Shown here: one piece after another, positions 1 to 7,949 of the stretch | How positions within the stretch are numbered: the first letter of the stretch is position 1 | Layout: every line of letters starts with the position of its first letter | Virus record (IMG/VR): IMGVR_UViG_3300028364_000014 | Coordinates: 62,001-126,000 of that record | Source: a virus | Length of the DNA stretch: 64,000 bases | Reading direction: 5' to 3' (one strand) | Program-made: the position numbers and the translations under genes | Notes under the pieces: model-generated | Seen by the model: only the letters and a program-made list of their open reading frames with translations | Databases searched by the model: none | What the model was told of the DNA's origin: nothing

Positions 1-691
1 AGACAGTGCCAATACATTGCTGGCTTTCTTTAATACGGAAAGTTCAACAGGGATGAAGGATACTGTTAAAAAGTCAATTCAGCACATAGGACTTCCTATG
101 TACAAATTAGATTATGAAAGACTGCAACGTGTTATTGTATTGATTCGTGATACACACCGTATGCATCAAAACTTTAACCCTAATTGGTCTTTAACTAGAA
201 TTAAAGAAGAACATCAAATAACAATAAACGAGCAGTTTGCCTTAAGACACTCTAAAGAGAGGTTTAGTTGGTTAAACCTCATTACTCAGTACTTTGAGGC
301 TAATGGTAATAAAGCTGAACTCATGTGCTCAGCATATGATATAGCTATACTAGGTAAGGACCAAGGACATTACGTAGGTAATTATGCACGTTTCAGTAAA
401 GATGCTAACTACGTTGTATATAGAATTACTGACTGTGAGGGAACGATCTCTACATTAGGGATTAGGCACCCAGATGAAACAAATCACTTATGTGATCAAC
501 ACTACCTGAGATTTAATTATATAGTAGCTAATGAAGCTTGTTTATCCTTTGCAGCTAAAATTACCAGACAAGTAAAAAAGGAATTAGAGTTGATTGATAT
601 ATCCAAAAAACAGGAACCTTTAAAACCTATCACACAAGCTATCGATTTTCCTCAAATTGAAGCTGATGATCCAGAAGACACCCCATTCTAG
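1..691 (+). CDS. Partial protein with an SSB-like acidic C-terminal tip
   Basis: The frame is open from base 2, so the true start lies outside the window; the TTG at 17 is probably internal. About 229 residues are visible. I do not recognise the fold. The last ten residues, EADDPEDTPF, resemble the acidic D-x-x-D-x-P-F tip with which bacterial SSB recruits replication and repair partners. That resemblance is seen; the function is inference. The body is mixed charged and hydrophobic with no clear membrane segment. It could be a replication or recombination accessory protein that docks where SSB tips dock. Confidence 0.6.
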   Translation, partial: DSANTLLAFFNTESSTGMKDTVKKSIQHIGLPMYKLDYERLQRVIVLIRDTHRMHQNFNPNWSLTRIKEEHQITINEQFALRHSKERFSWLNLITQYFEANGNKAELMCSAYDIAILGKDQGHYVGNYARFSKDANYVVYRITDCEGTISTLGIRHPDETNHLCDQHYLRFNYIVANEACLSFAAKITRQVKKELELIDISKKQEPLKPITQAIDFPQIEADDPEDTPF

Positions 692-702
692 TCAATTATC
701 TG

Positions 703-757
703 TTTGAGCAGGTACACAGGCCTTAAGCTCAAAGCGTCGCCTCACTTCGGTGGGGCG
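703..757 (+). promoter_or_regulatory. Two stem-loops in the leader of the next gene
   Basis: TTTGAGC at 703-709 pairs perfectly with GCTCAAA at 727-733. Directly after it, 738-745 pairs with 750-757 in an 8-bp, GC-rich stem closed by a TTCG tetraloop. No T-run follows, so this looks like a structured 5' leader or an RNA processing or stability element rather than a terminator. Confidence 0.55.
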
Positions 758-814
758 GGTGGCAAAATGGACATTCCGTCCACAATTAAACCGTAATACA
801 TAGGAGATTACACC

Positions 815-1420
815 ATGACTAACATTATCAAAAAGAATGCTAAAGTACTTAACAATCGTGAACTTATAACTGGAATGGGCGCTAATGGTATTGTGCCCTC
901 TCTTAACAACAAAGGCACACTTATTTTTACTCATTGCCCTATGTGCGAAGCAGAGCTCCTTGCAGATAACCCTGGTTATACTAAAGCTATTCTTAGTAAT
1001 AAACCTTGGTATCAAGCTACGCCAGCTATTGTGTTCAAAATGCCTAATGGCTCTACTCTCAAGGCGTGCTGTTGTGGTTATAGAGAGCTAGTAATTATTA
1101 CACCTAAACCTAGGTGCTCTAACTGCGGTAGTGTTCTTAAGAACGAAGGGGACAGGTGCTATGGTCCTAACTGCCAGCCTCCTACACAACAGGAGCTGGA
1201 CTCCATTGCGACCGAGAAAAAGCAAGCTCAGGAGATAAAGGCTGCTGAATTGAAAGCCAAACAAGAGGCTAAGCAAAAAGCCACTAAACCTCCTGTCAAA
1301 CAGTGCGTAACTCCTGGATGTACAAACCCAGTGCCTGAGAGTCGTTTTGTTAGATGCGAGGCATGTCGTGCAACACGAAGAACCCCAAAGGAGGAGGCTT
1401 GTACTGAAGTTCAGATGTAA
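815..1420 (+). CDS. Zinc-binding protein of unknown function
   Basis: 201 residues. Three cysteine clusters are visible: CPMC near residue 42 with C-C-C near 85, a CSNC...CYGPNC ribbon around 100-118, and a C-terminal CVTPGC...CEAC ribbon around 165-185. A Lys/Ala/Glu-rich segment, probably helical (about 130-160), separates the last two. Zinc ribbons of this kind usually bind nucleic acid or protein; the actual role is unknown. The start is the ATG after an AGGAGA-type site. The next gene begins inside its 3' end. Confidence 0.75.
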   Translation: MTNIIKKNAKVLNNRELITGMGANGIVPSLNNKGTLIFTHCPMCEAELLADNPGYTKAILSNKPWYQATPAIVFKMPNGSTLKACCCGYRELVIITPKPRCSNCGSVLKNEGDRCYGPNCQPPTQQELDSIATEKKQAQEIKAAELKAKQEAKQKATKPPVKQCVTPGCTNPVPESRFVRCEACRATRRTPKEEACTEVQM

Positions 1421-1589
1421 TCTGCTGGCTACCGAAGATGAACTCATCTATCTCATGATAGATGGACTAACCTATATCTACTGCCTTGATAAAGCTAAGC
1501 ATCCATACTTCATTAAAACATTGAAGTATAAACCAGGCAAAGCTATTAACTATATCAAAGCAGAAGCCTATTGGACAGAGATGGGTTAA
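1404..1589 (+). CDS. Small protein, probable non-ATG start inside the preceding gene
   Basis: About 61 residues, unrecognised. The frame is open upstream to a TTG at 1347, but a strong AAAGGAGG site at 1387-1394 points to a start near 1404, where the in-frame codon is CTG. That would be translational coupling with the upstream zinc protein, whose stop lies at 1418-1420. The product is hydrophobic and basic, ending in a Lys/Tyr-rich stretch. The exact start is uncertain. Confidence 0.45.
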   Translation: MKFRCNLLATEDELIYLMIDGLTYIYCLDKAKHPYFIKTLKYKPGKAINYIKAEAYWTEMG

Positions 1590-1599
1590 ATTAAACCTG

Positions 1600-1623
1600 G
1601 GCACCTGAGTAATTAAGGTGTCC
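1600..1623 (+). repeat. Leader hairpin, GGCACCT/AGGTGTCC copy
   Basis: GGCACCT and AGGTGTCC pair around a 9-base loop with one bulged T. The hairpin sits just before the AAGGAG of the next gene and resembles those at 2226, 2572 and 3231. Confidence 0.5.
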
Positions 1624-1641
1624 AAATTAAGGAGAATTATC

Positions 1642-1980
1642 ATGCAAAAAGCACTAAAAACTGTTAAACGAGCTACCTATGCACAAAAACGACAAGAGGC
1701 TTTTGATATGTTGAACAACACATATGAGGAAGAAGGTGTTCTTCTGTGCAGTGGGGAATTTAAAATCAATTCTCTGATGGCTATGATGATGGCAAGATCT
1801 GCTTTTAAAGAGACTTATGGAGCACTCGCCCCAAGGTACTTCAACATACCGGCTGACGAGCTTCCAGGAACTGAAGTACACCCAGGTGTATATATTTCAC
1901 GAGATGAGAATTCTCATTATTCTTTGGAGTACGAAGACGGTTTCCAAATGGAGGAATTTATTCAACAATGGGTATGTTAA
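1642..1980 (+). CDS. Hypothetical protein
   Basis: 112 residues, not recognised. The start is the ATG that follows AAGGAGAATTATC; an in-frame TTG at 1618 has no ribosome binding site and lies within the leader hairpin. The N-terminal 30 residues are basic, and the C-terminal half is acidic and aromatic. No cysteine motif or membrane segment. It is one of a series of leader-hairpin-preceded genes. Confidence 0.65.
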   Translation: MQKALKTVKRATYAQKRQEAFDMLNNTYEEEGVLLCSGEFKINSLMAMMMARSAFKETYGALAPRYFNIPADELPGTEVHPGVYISRDENSHYSLEYEDGFQMEEFIQQWVC

Positions 1981-1992
1981 ATAAATAAACAA

Positions 1993-2011
1993 GGGGCTCT
2001 GTATGAGCCCC
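1993..2011 (+). promoter_or_regulatory. Perfect 7-bp hairpin before a ribosome binding site
   Basis: GGGGCTC and GAGCCCC pair around TGTAT, followed four bases later by AAGGAGG. The position matches the other leader hairpins although the sequence differs. It could double as a weak intrinsic terminator for the upstream gene, but no T-run follows. Confidence 0.5.
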
Positions 2012-2024
2012 ATAAGGAGGCAAT

Positions 2025-2216
2025 ATGGGTAATTTAGATAAAATAGGAATGTGTTCCCACTGTAAACAGCTTTGTACACCTGTTGAATTGGATGAAGATA
2101 AAACTGAAGAAGTGGATTTCTTTGGTGTGGATAGCCTGTCTGAAGTAGACCAGTATATACTGGAAGGTGGAATTTTGTGCGAAAAATGCTACTCAAAAGA
2201 AGGCGGCATAGTATAA
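2025..2216 (+). CDS. Small zinc-ribbon protein
   Basis: 63 residues with CSHC near residue 10 and CEKC near residue 54, a four-cysteine ribbon split by an acidic insert of about 35 residues. The start follows AAGGAGGCAAT. Likely a metal-binding regulator or adaptor; no family recognised. Confidence 0.65.
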   Translation: MGNLDKIGMCSHCKQLCTPVELDEDKTEEVDFFGVDSLSEVDQYILEGGILCEKCYSKEGGIV

Positions 2217-2225
2217 ACCAAACAC

Positions 2226-2250
2226 AGGTGTTTGAATAACTCAGACATCT
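2226..2250 (+). repeat. Leader hairpin, AGGTGT/ACATCT copy
   Basis: AGGTGT pairs with ACATCT through one G-T wobble. It lies just before the CAAGGAGAAG site of the following gene. Relative to the copy at 2572, the stem keeps pairing despite sequence change, which supports a selected RNA structure. Confidence 0.45.
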
Positions 2251-2268
2251 AAACCAAGGAGAAGTGAT

Positions 2269-2541
2269 ATGACACAGCGTACAGCAATGAACAACGACAA
2301 ACGAACAGAAGAGGCTACCACTGATTATACACTCCAATTTGAATTAAGGAAATTAGGTTATCGTCGCAAAGATAAACAAGTATGTGAAGCATGTATCGAA
2401 GAAATGGAATACAGCATGCAGTCCGTTGGTTATACAGGTACCAACCCTGCTTGGGCTAACCCAAGATGTGCATATAGATTCGAAAAAGAAGGGTCTTCTA
2501 TGATAGCCTGTAGGTGTGGTTGGAGAAAAACCATAGTTTAA
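2269..2541 (+). CDS. Small cysteine-containing protein, possible zinc ribbon
   Basis: 90 residues with CEAC near residue 39 and CRCGW near the C-terminus, the arrangement of a split zinc ribbon. The N-terminus is polar. Function unknown. Strong Shine-Dalgarno AAGGAGAAG. Confidence 0.65.
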   Translation: MTQRTAMNNDKRTEEATTDYTLQFELRKLGYRRKDKQVCEACIEEMEYSMQSVGYTGTNPAWANPRCAYRFEKEGSSMIACRCGWRKTIV

Positions 2542-2571
2542 ATAACACTATTTAATAGTTCCATAACTAAT

Positions 2572-2596
2572 AGGTGCCTGAATAACCAGGGCACCT
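2572..2596 (+). repeat. Leader hairpin, best-formed copy
   Basis: AGGTGCC and GGCACCT pair fully, extended by TG/CA after a bulged G, with loop AATAAC. It lies 8-9 bases before AAGGAG of the next gene. Confidence 0.6.
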
Positions 2597-2614
2597 AAAT
2601 CAAGGAGAATTACC

Positions 2615-3220
2615 ATGATAAACAATGCCACTTTTACCCCAAACACTCTTGAAATACTTCCTGAATTCTGTGAACTATCCACCTTAACCTCATCGTTATT
2701 TGGTGATAACAATAGCTTAAGCTTTCAAAGTATTAAACTTAGTGCTGCTATTACCGTAAAAAAAGAGTACTTGGATGATTACTCACTTTCACATGACTGT
2801 AAAGCGTCAATATTGCGACAAACCAGAGACAGGATATCTGTACCAATAATACATTCTAATTTTGACTATGCTCTCAGTCGTGCGAGAGAATTTGATGGTA
2901 AGCTGTATTGTGGTAGCACTAACACAGTACGTTGGCAAGTAGAGTGGATAGAGCTACTTAGTAATTCCACTGGTAATGTGTATAAATTAAAGAGAATTAA
3001 AGACGAGTTACTTTGGCGCATGATGCTTATACAAGTGAATGGTGTGTCTATAGAGGACTCAGGGTTATCCTCGGTTGATTTAGAGGCAGTTCGTATGGAG
3101 CTAATGGATATAATTTACGTAATGTGCTTTCGTTTAAAAGGACATAGAGATAAAGGTAAAGTCTGTCAATCAAGGAAGATGCTTGAAGCGCAGCTCGAAG
3201 ACTTAAATACAGAAGTATAA
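2615..3220 (+). CDS. Hypothetical protein
   Basis: 201 residues, unrecognised. Contains hydrophobic stretches but no clear transmembrane helix, cysteine motif or nucleotide-binding loop. Preceded by a leader hairpin and AAGGAGAATTACC. Confidence 0.65.
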   Translation: MINNATFTPNTLEILPEFCELSTLTSSLFGDNNSLSFQSIKLSAAITVKKEYLDDYSLSHDCKASILRQTRDRISVPIIHSNFDYALSRAREFDGKLYCGSTNTVRWQVEWIELLSNSTGNVYKLKRIKDELLWRMMLIQVNGVSIEDSGLSSVDLEAVRMELMDIIYVMCFRLKGHRDKGKVCQSRKMLEAQLEDLNTEV

Positions 3221-3230
3221 TTTAAATATG

Positions 3231-3253
3231 GGTGCTTGGATAATCCAGGCACC
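3231..3253 (+). repeat. Leader hairpin, GGTGC/GCACC copy
   Basis: GGTGC/GCACC plus TGGA/TCCA pair around ATAA, with one G-T pair. It is the fourth member of the family and is again followed by AAGGAG. Confidence 0.6.
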
Positions 3254-3273
3254 TAAAATCAAGGAGAATTATC

Positions 3274-3867
3274 ATGGGAGCAGATAGAACTCACCACAAC
3301 GCACACATGAAGAATGAGAATGCAGTAGCTGGAGTACGAATGACTGTTTGGGTTGCAGTGTATGATTTTTACAACCAGATGGGAATAAATTGGGACAATA
3401 TTGATGACTTGGTAAGCCCTTATGAGTATGGTAACACTAGATTCTCAGAAGCTTATCTTCTTCCTTTTTATTTCAAAAACCACTTTAATACGCGTAAAGC
3501 CACACAGATGATAGGATATGCTGGAAGCAATAACAGTCCTCTGGAGTTTCGACTCAAAAGGATGAACCTGCTGAACTTCATTGAGTTAGCCAGAGCACTG
3601 ATGCAAGCCAACATGATTACAAAAAAAGATATTCAAATTATTTTGGAAGCACCTTTCAAAAAGCGTAAAACAACAGGGAGAGGTCCGGAAAGCGGGGGAG
3701 TTTATAAATTCTACGCCAAAACACTTGTTGTTTCTTCCATCAATAAATGGGGAGGATTAAAGAACGCAGCAAGGCAGCTCGAAGTATCCTTGGATGTTGT
3801 TAAGTATTGGAGTACTTTAGTTGTTAAAGATATTAAAGTGAAACCCACCTCATCAGCAAGGAGATAA
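3274..3867 (+). CDS. Hypothetical protein with C-terminal helix-turn-helix-like segment
   Basis: 197 residues. Residues 160-180 (GGLKNAARQLEVSLDVVKYW) look like a helix-turn-helix of the kind seen in terminase small subunits and Fis-like regulators. The N-terminal two thirds are not recognised. The C-terminus is basic. Possibly a DNA-binding regulator; only the motif is seen. Confidence 0.6.
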   Translation: MGADRTHHNAHMKNENAVAGVRMTVWVAVYDFYNQMGINWDNIDDLVSPYEYGNTRFSEAYLLPFYFKNHFNTRKATQMIGYAGSNNSPLEFRLKRMNLLNFIELARALMQANMITKKDIQIILEAPFKKRKTTGRGPESGGVYKFYAKTLVVSSINKWGGLKNAARQLEVSLDVVKYWSTLVVKDIKVKPTSSARR

Positions 3868-3885
3868 TCATACAGGAGGTACAAC

Positions 3886-4467
3886 ATGTTTATTAAATCT
3901 AAGTACAATGATGGTGTGTGGAACAAATTGGAAAATTGGGAAATGTCAGAAAACTGTGAAATAACAGGTATTGGACCTATGGGACTTGAGGTATACGGAA
4001 TGATAAAGGCAGTAGCCCCATTCGAAAAACTTGAGGCTGGACAGAAGATAGGTATTATGGACTATGGTTGGTGGATACTTGGAGAACCCAAATCATTATC
4101 TAAACAACAGTTGCACACCATCTATACTGCACACTATCGATATCCTGGGTCAGACAGGGTGGATATTACTGTCAAAGGACAGGACCCTAATTGGAAAGAA
4201 TTTGCACCCACTTGGAAGATGGTAATGGGAGTAAAAAATGGTACTATGAGTGAACAGGAGTATGTTGATTTGTATGCGCCTACTGGTAGACAAATCACAG
4301 TCATAGGTAGCGTGTCTGAGGCTACTTGGGAAAGACTGTATCAAATGGAAACAGCGACATTTGTTTGTTTTTGTCCTGAAGGTGCGTTTTGCCACCGAAA
4401 TATCCTACTAAACTACATCCTTGAAATAATGGGAGGCAAAGTAGTCTATGGGGGTTGGAGAAAATAA
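3886..4467 (+). CDS. DUF488-like protein
   Basis: 193 residues. The C-terminal motif CFCPEGAFCHR (about 161-171) matches the cysteine-histidine signature of DUF488-family proteins, which are common in phages and of unknown biochemical role. The aromatic residues and the WK segment before it also fit. The start follows CAGGAGGTACAAC. The family call rests on the motif alone. Confidence 0.65.
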   Translation: MFIKSKYNDGVWNKLENWEMSENCEITGIGPMGLEVYGMIKAVAPFEKLEAGQKIGIMDYGWWILGEPKSLSKQQLHTIYTAHYRYPGSDRVDITVKGQDPNWKEFAPTWKMVMGVKNGTMSEQEYVDLYAPTGRQITVIGSVSEATWERLYQMETATFVCFCPEGAFCHRNILLNYILEIMGGKVVYGGWRK

Positions 4468-4834
4468 ATCGACATTTGTTATTATGATACTATTTTACGG
4501 TAACCGCTTATTTCGTGTTTTAAGTCAGTACAATAACTCGCCCAACTAATGAAACGCCAGAAAGTGCCTGTAAGCAATTTGGAGATGTTTGACGGTAAAT
4601 GCAATTTATACCTACACCTTGGGGGACTAGCTTTTAAAAGTTAGTTCCCCTTAGTGTTCTCGGAAGAGTGCCACCCACTGGCGCTGGCGCGTGTTCTCGG
4701 TATACTGAAAAACAAGCACCACTTCCGGGACAGTCCTGGATTCGGTAGCCTTCCCTGCTTGAAATCTCATATAGTCTGGAAGTCACGAGTACTGCCTAAG
4801 TATTAATCGTTCTACTAAACCAAAGGATTAAATT
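4468..4834 (+). other. 367-bp intergenic region rich in RNA-like structure
   Basis: No credible gene was seen. It holds a 15-bp palindrome at 4621-4650 and a direct repeat GTGTTCTCGG (about 4653 and 4691) flanking a GC-rich stretch. Bases about 4755-4796 resemble part of the following coding sequence (about 4938-4979): both contain GCTTGAAATC, then TATAGT, then GAGTACTG. The region may encode a small structured RNA or be a relic of a duplicated element. Confidence 0.4.
4621..4650 (+). terminator. Strong 15-bp hairpin, terminator-like without a T-run
   Basis: GGGGGACTAGCTTTT pairs with AAAAGTTAGTTCCCC over all 15 positions (two G-T). Only a short TTAGTG follows, so it may act as a processing site or barrier rather than a classical intrinsic terminator. 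Confidence 0.5.
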
Positions 4835-5035
4835 ATGAGCACTAAACAATGGGTGTGGATGATGGACTACTGCAAAAAACAAAGCATTCCACCCGCAGAA
4901 TCCTGGGCTTGGGGAGATGCCAAGAAAGCCTATGAACTTTCCCGCTTGAAATCCTCTATAGTAGGGAGGCCGGGAGTACTGGAGTACCAGGAGGTTCTCG
5001 GGAGACAGGAGTATGAGGGAGACATCAACCAATAA
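4835..5035 (+). CDS. Small protein with EVLGR C-terminal repeat
   Basis: 66 residues, tryptophan-rich N-terminus, no known family. Near the C-terminus the 16-base repeat at 4991-5006 is read as EVLGR. The region 4961-5020 carries a GGAG roughly every nine bases, unlike its neighbours. The start follows AAAGGATTAAATT. Confidence 0.6.
   Translation: MSTKQWVWMMDYCKKQSIPPAESWAWGDAKKAYELSRLKSSIVGRPGVLEYQEVLGRQEYEGDINQ
4991..5006 (+). repeat. 16-base dispersed repeat, copy 1 (EVLGR-coding)
   Basis: GAGGTTCTCGGGAGAC, identical to 7794-7809 and 35133-35148, and in the same reading phase in all three genes. A shorter relative, GGAGGTTC, lies at about 5105. Confidence 0.7.
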
Positions 5036-5153
5036 CCCTTTAGTAAGGAGAGTAGCACTAACAGGTAAGTAAAGTTGAGTATTAAAAACAGGAGAGGGAG
5101 CCAGGAGGTTCCTTCAATGTAGCATCAATCTATTAAATATAGGGAGTTTTAAC

Positions 5154-5354
5154 ATGGCTAAAATTATTCGTTTTGTAAAAGTTGATGGGTACCAGACAAG
5201 AGCCGGTATTACACAGTCCAACATCTTTAAGAATTCTTGCGAAAAAGCTGCTAAGATTCTCGGACTGGATGTTGTAACCCTCAATACCAAAAGGCAAGCC
5301 TCAAAATTCAAAAGAGGCACCGGTATCGTATTCAACACAGCAATCAACAAGTAA
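5154..5354 (+). CDS. Small basic hypothetical protein
   Basis: 66 residues, Lys/Arg-rich, unrecognised. Strong ribosome binding site GGGAG before ATG. The alternation of strands and one helix could suit a nucleic-acid binder, but this is a guess. Confidence 0.6.
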   Translation: MAKIIRFVKVDGYQTRAGITQSNIFKNSCEKAAKILGLDVVTLNTKRQASKFKRGTGIVFNTAINK

Positions 5355-5380
5355 TACCAACCAACCAAGGAGAAATACCC

Positions 5381-5551
5381 ATGGCAAGAAATCGAAAGTA
5401 CGGAGCATCCCCAGCAGTCGTGCATTTTTTCAGAGAATGTAATACAGAAGTTGTAAAAATGATAGATGCCCGTGCATCAAAGCCAAAAGCCTGTGGTAAG
5501 GTTACAAGGATTAGCGATAATGTTATTAAACGGAGGAAGCTATATGTTTGA
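5381..5551 (+). CDS. Small basic protein, 56 residues
   Basis: Opens at an ATG after AAGGAGAAATACCC and ends at TGA 5549-5551, overlapping the next gene. The composition is strongly basic (MARNRKYG at the start, IKRRKLYV at the end), suggesting nucleic-acid or ribosome contact. No family recognised. Confidence 0.6.
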   Translation: MARNRKYGASPAVVHFFRECNTEVVKMIDARASKPKACGKVTRISDNVIKRRKLYV

Positions 5552-5726
5552 AACCCAAAAACTGATTGTTGATGAAAAGGGAGTATGTAGTCCCCCATAT
5601 AAAGTCATCCCATTAGAGAGGCTCTATCGACATATTCCAACGGCACGTAAGCTGTTGAGGCACAGGAGTATGATGCGGTTGAGTGCACCACCAGTAATAA
5701 AATCATTACCCCTATATATAGGGTAA
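5544..5726 (+). CDS. Small hypothetical protein, 60 residues
   Basis: Starts at an ATG preceded by CGGAGGAAGC, inside the end of the previous gene, so it is probably translationally coupled. Basic middle (ARKLLRHRSMMR). Not recognised. Confidence 0.55.
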   Translation: MFETQKLIVDEKGVCSPPYKVIPLERLYRHIPTARKLLRHRSMMRLSAPPVIKSLPLYIG

Positions 5727-5739
5727 AATTGATCACAAA

Positions 5740-5759
5740 GGGGGGCCGTAAGGTTCCCC
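5740..5759 (+). promoter_or_regulatory. 8-bp hairpin with GTAA tetraloop
   Basis: GGGGGGCC pairs with GGTTCCCC (two G-T) around GTAA, a GNRA-type loop. It sits about 15 bases before the AAGGAG of the large gene at 5788 and continues the pattern of hairpins before ribosome binding sites. Confidence 0.5.
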
Positions 5760-5787
5760 ACAACTAACCAAAGTAAGGAGATACACC

Positions 5788-7512
5788 ATGACAGAAGCAC
5801 AAACTCAAACCAATGAAGTACCGGCAGAAGAAGTTATTGAAGTTCATCAAACAGCAGATGAAGCAGCAGTAAAAGATTCATTTGGTAAAAATTTGACACT
5901 CACTGGTATGCAGACTCGTCAGACAGATACTGGTGATATTACCTTCTTCAATACTGATTATGTATCACCACGAGTACTTGATATCATCCAATGGTACTGC
6001 AATACTCAAGTTAGTGGATTCAATGGTCTCTATTCAGTCATTTTCAGAATGGATGGTCTTCCAAAAGTGGATGTACCTAGCGACACTCCAACATCCTGGA
6101 TGTTCTTCCCTGACACCCTTACTGCAGTATGTAATATCCGTGGGTGTATCGATGTAGCTCTATTTGAGGTAATGTCTGGAGATGTTAAAGAGGCTGCATG
6201 CATTAACACGTGGGCTGTCATTTGGCGCGCAATTGTGCAAAACTTCTTTCACGAAGCACACCATGCACAAACTTTCCTCAACGATAGAGAATTGCTCGAT
6301 TCCAAAGGGCAAAAAGGCTCCAAAGCCAGAGACGATGAAGAACAAGCGGCAATTGTATATGCTCAAACAATGATGATTGAAGCCGCTAAAGCATTAAACA
6401 TAGAACCTGAATTCACGCCTGAAGTAGCCGATATTATTCAGGATCGAATTGCGGATGAGATGGAAGCTATTGATGATGAATCACCCAGCCATCACAAACT
6501 ATGGGCGTCTAACATGAAGTATATGTTGAAACATGGATTCATCGTACATATCAAAACCGATGAAGGATATGAGGATAAAAGCTATTCCACGCTCAAAGAG
6601 TTTATGCATTCACAAAGTGGAGATGCTGAAAATGACCCAGCATGGCTAATCCAACATCCAGATACTACTTGTGTTGGTACAACTACTAACACAATAAACC
6701 CTATAGCAGACTCACCAGCTCCTGTAACCCAAACCGGTGGATTTATGTCTCCTCCTAATAACAACAATGGTTATGTCATTGAGGACGACGATTATAATGA
6801 TGATGATATTGATTATGGGCAAGCACAAAGTCCAACCAATACTATTCATGCTAACAACGCATACCAAACCCCTAACGCAAACGGTATGCAGGGAGCTGCA
6901 AATGTAGCAAACGGTTATGCTGGACCAAACACTACACCGCAAAATCCTGTAGCCGGTCCGCCTGCGCAGTTTAATCAGCCTGCTGTTGTTGGTGGGCAAT
7001 CCGCACAACCATTGAATTGGGACACTGGATACCACCAGGCAATAGTAAAAGGACTCTACCAGAAATTGGCTAATAACATCTTTGGTAAATGTCAGTTTAT
7101 AGTAGGACAAACAGCGAACACCCCATTCTTCATGAATGTTCCGGGTATTGAAGCACCACTACCCCTCAGCCCTGAAGAAGCACAACTGGTGATTGCCCAA
7201 ACCATTACCCAGAACGGTAAGTTCATGAAAGACCAACCTATGCAGAACAACGCTATCGGTGGTTGTACCATTGGTAAAGCAAAACTCATGCCTGGTTATG
7301 AATTGGTATTGAACAACGGACAAGGTGGTCAAATTCGTCGTAAATTCATTCCCCAAAATCCTTGGAAAACTTCCAAAACAGCAGAATGGGCACGTAACGG
7401 ACATCAGATTGTCTGGATTATTGACCCCGACGCCGCTGATAAATCTCTAAGTATGAGAGTAATGGGTGGTATAGTTGAAAGTAATCGAAGTGGACAGTGG
7501 GCAGCAGTCTAA
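5788..7512 (+). CDS. Putative zincin-like protein with HExxH motif
   Basis: 574 residues. Residues 155-159 are HEAHH, an HExxH zinc-peptidase signature in a helix-like context, with an acidic DDEEQAA segment about 25 residues later that could supply a third ligand. Residues about 290-400 are low-complexity Asn/Gln/Pro/Gly linker. The C-terminal 180 residues form a separate domain. It overlaps the next gene by one base (TAATG) and shares an operon with ssb, so a replication-linked role is possible. A protease call rests on one motif only. Confidence 0.5.
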   Translation: MTEAQTQTNEVPAEEVIEVHQTADEAAVKDSFGKNLTLTGMQTRQTDTGDITFFNTDYVSPRVLDIIQWYCNTQVSGFNGLYSVIFRMDGLPKVDVPSDTPTSWMFFPDTLTAVCNIRGCIDVALFEVMSGDVKEAACINTWAVIWRAIVQNFFHEAHHAQTFLNDRELLDSKGQKGSKARDDEEQAAIVYAQTMMIEAAKALNIEPEFTPEVADIIQDRIADEMEAIDDESPSHHKLWASNMKYMLKHGFIVHIKTDEGYEDKSYSTLKEFMHSQSGDAENDPAWLIQHPDTTCVGTTTNTINPIADSPAPVTQTGGFMSPPNNNNGYVIEDDDYNDDDIDYGQAQSPTNTIHANNAYQTPNANGMQGAANVANGYAGPNTTPQNPVAGPPAQFNQPAVVGGQSAQPLNWDTGYHQAIVKGLYQKLANNIFGKCQFIVGQTANTPFFMNVPGIEAPLPLSPEEAQLVIAQTITQNGKFMKDQPMQNNAIGGCTIGKAKLMPGYELVLNNGQGGQIRRKFIPQNPWKTSKTAEWARNGHQIVWIIDPDAADKSLSMRVMGGIVESNRSGQWAAV

Positions 7513-7949
7513 TGTTGCATCGAACCCTTGGTGGTATTGTGCTCGCAAAAAGTAAAGGGTGCAGTACCATCAGACTCGAAACGGGCGAGACCAGGAAAAT
7601 ATTAATTCCTTGTTTATCTCGTATTGGGGATAGAATTCATGTGTATATTAATTGGTCTACTAATAAAGTGACCAAAGTAAGCACTGTAGGATGCCCAGAC
7701 CATTGGAACGGTGATGTGGAGCCGAAACCAGTGGATATCCCCGATGAGACTGAAGATATTCCACATTTAGAGTGCCAGTCACTTGAGGACCAGGAGGTTC
7801 TCGGGAGACCGAGGAGTGAGGGAGTAGGGAGCTTGGAGTTTCCTATGCCCATAAGCGAAGACGATTCTATATTAGATGATGTCTTCGAGGAAGATTATTA
7901 TACCCAGGCTGGAGAACCCAGTCACAAATTATTTAAGGAGCTATTATGA
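7512..7949 (+). CDS. Hypothetical protein between the zincin-like gene and ssb, with EVLGR repeat
   Basis: 145 residues. The N-terminal 60 residues look beta-rich and could be a small barrel. The middle is acidic and carries EVLGR from the 16-base repeat at 7794-7809, followed by a GGAG-rich stretch. The C-terminus is acidic. It is coupled by overlap to both neighbours (TAATG upstream, ATGA downstream). I do not recognise a family. Confidence 0.6.
   Translation: MLHRTLGGIVLAKSKGCSTIRLETGETRKILIPCLSRIGDRIHVYINWSTNKVTKVSTVGCPDHWNGDVEPKPVDIPDETEDIPHLECQSLEDQEVLGRPRSEGVGSLEFPMPISEDDSILDDVFEEDYYTQAGEPSHKLFKELL
7794..7809 (+). repeat. 16-base dispersed repeat, copy 2 (EVLGR-coding)
   Basis: Identical to 4991-5006 and 35133-35148 and read in the same phase. 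Both this copy and copy 1 are preceded by CAG, giving QEVLGR. Confidence 0.7.

Noticed and set aside
1088-1447. 119-residue minus-strand reading frame
   Set aside because: Antisense of the zinc-protein gene, with no ribosome binding site and poor composition.
5117-5122. Start-stop minigene ATG TAG after AGGAGGTTCCTTCA
   Set aside because: Good ribosome binding site but two codons only; it could arise by chance in the GGAG-rich segment.
6712-7110. 132-residue minus-strand reading frame
   Set aside because: Shadow of the low-complexity linker of the HExxH protein; hydrophobic valine/isoleucine run reflects antisense of Asp/Asn codons.
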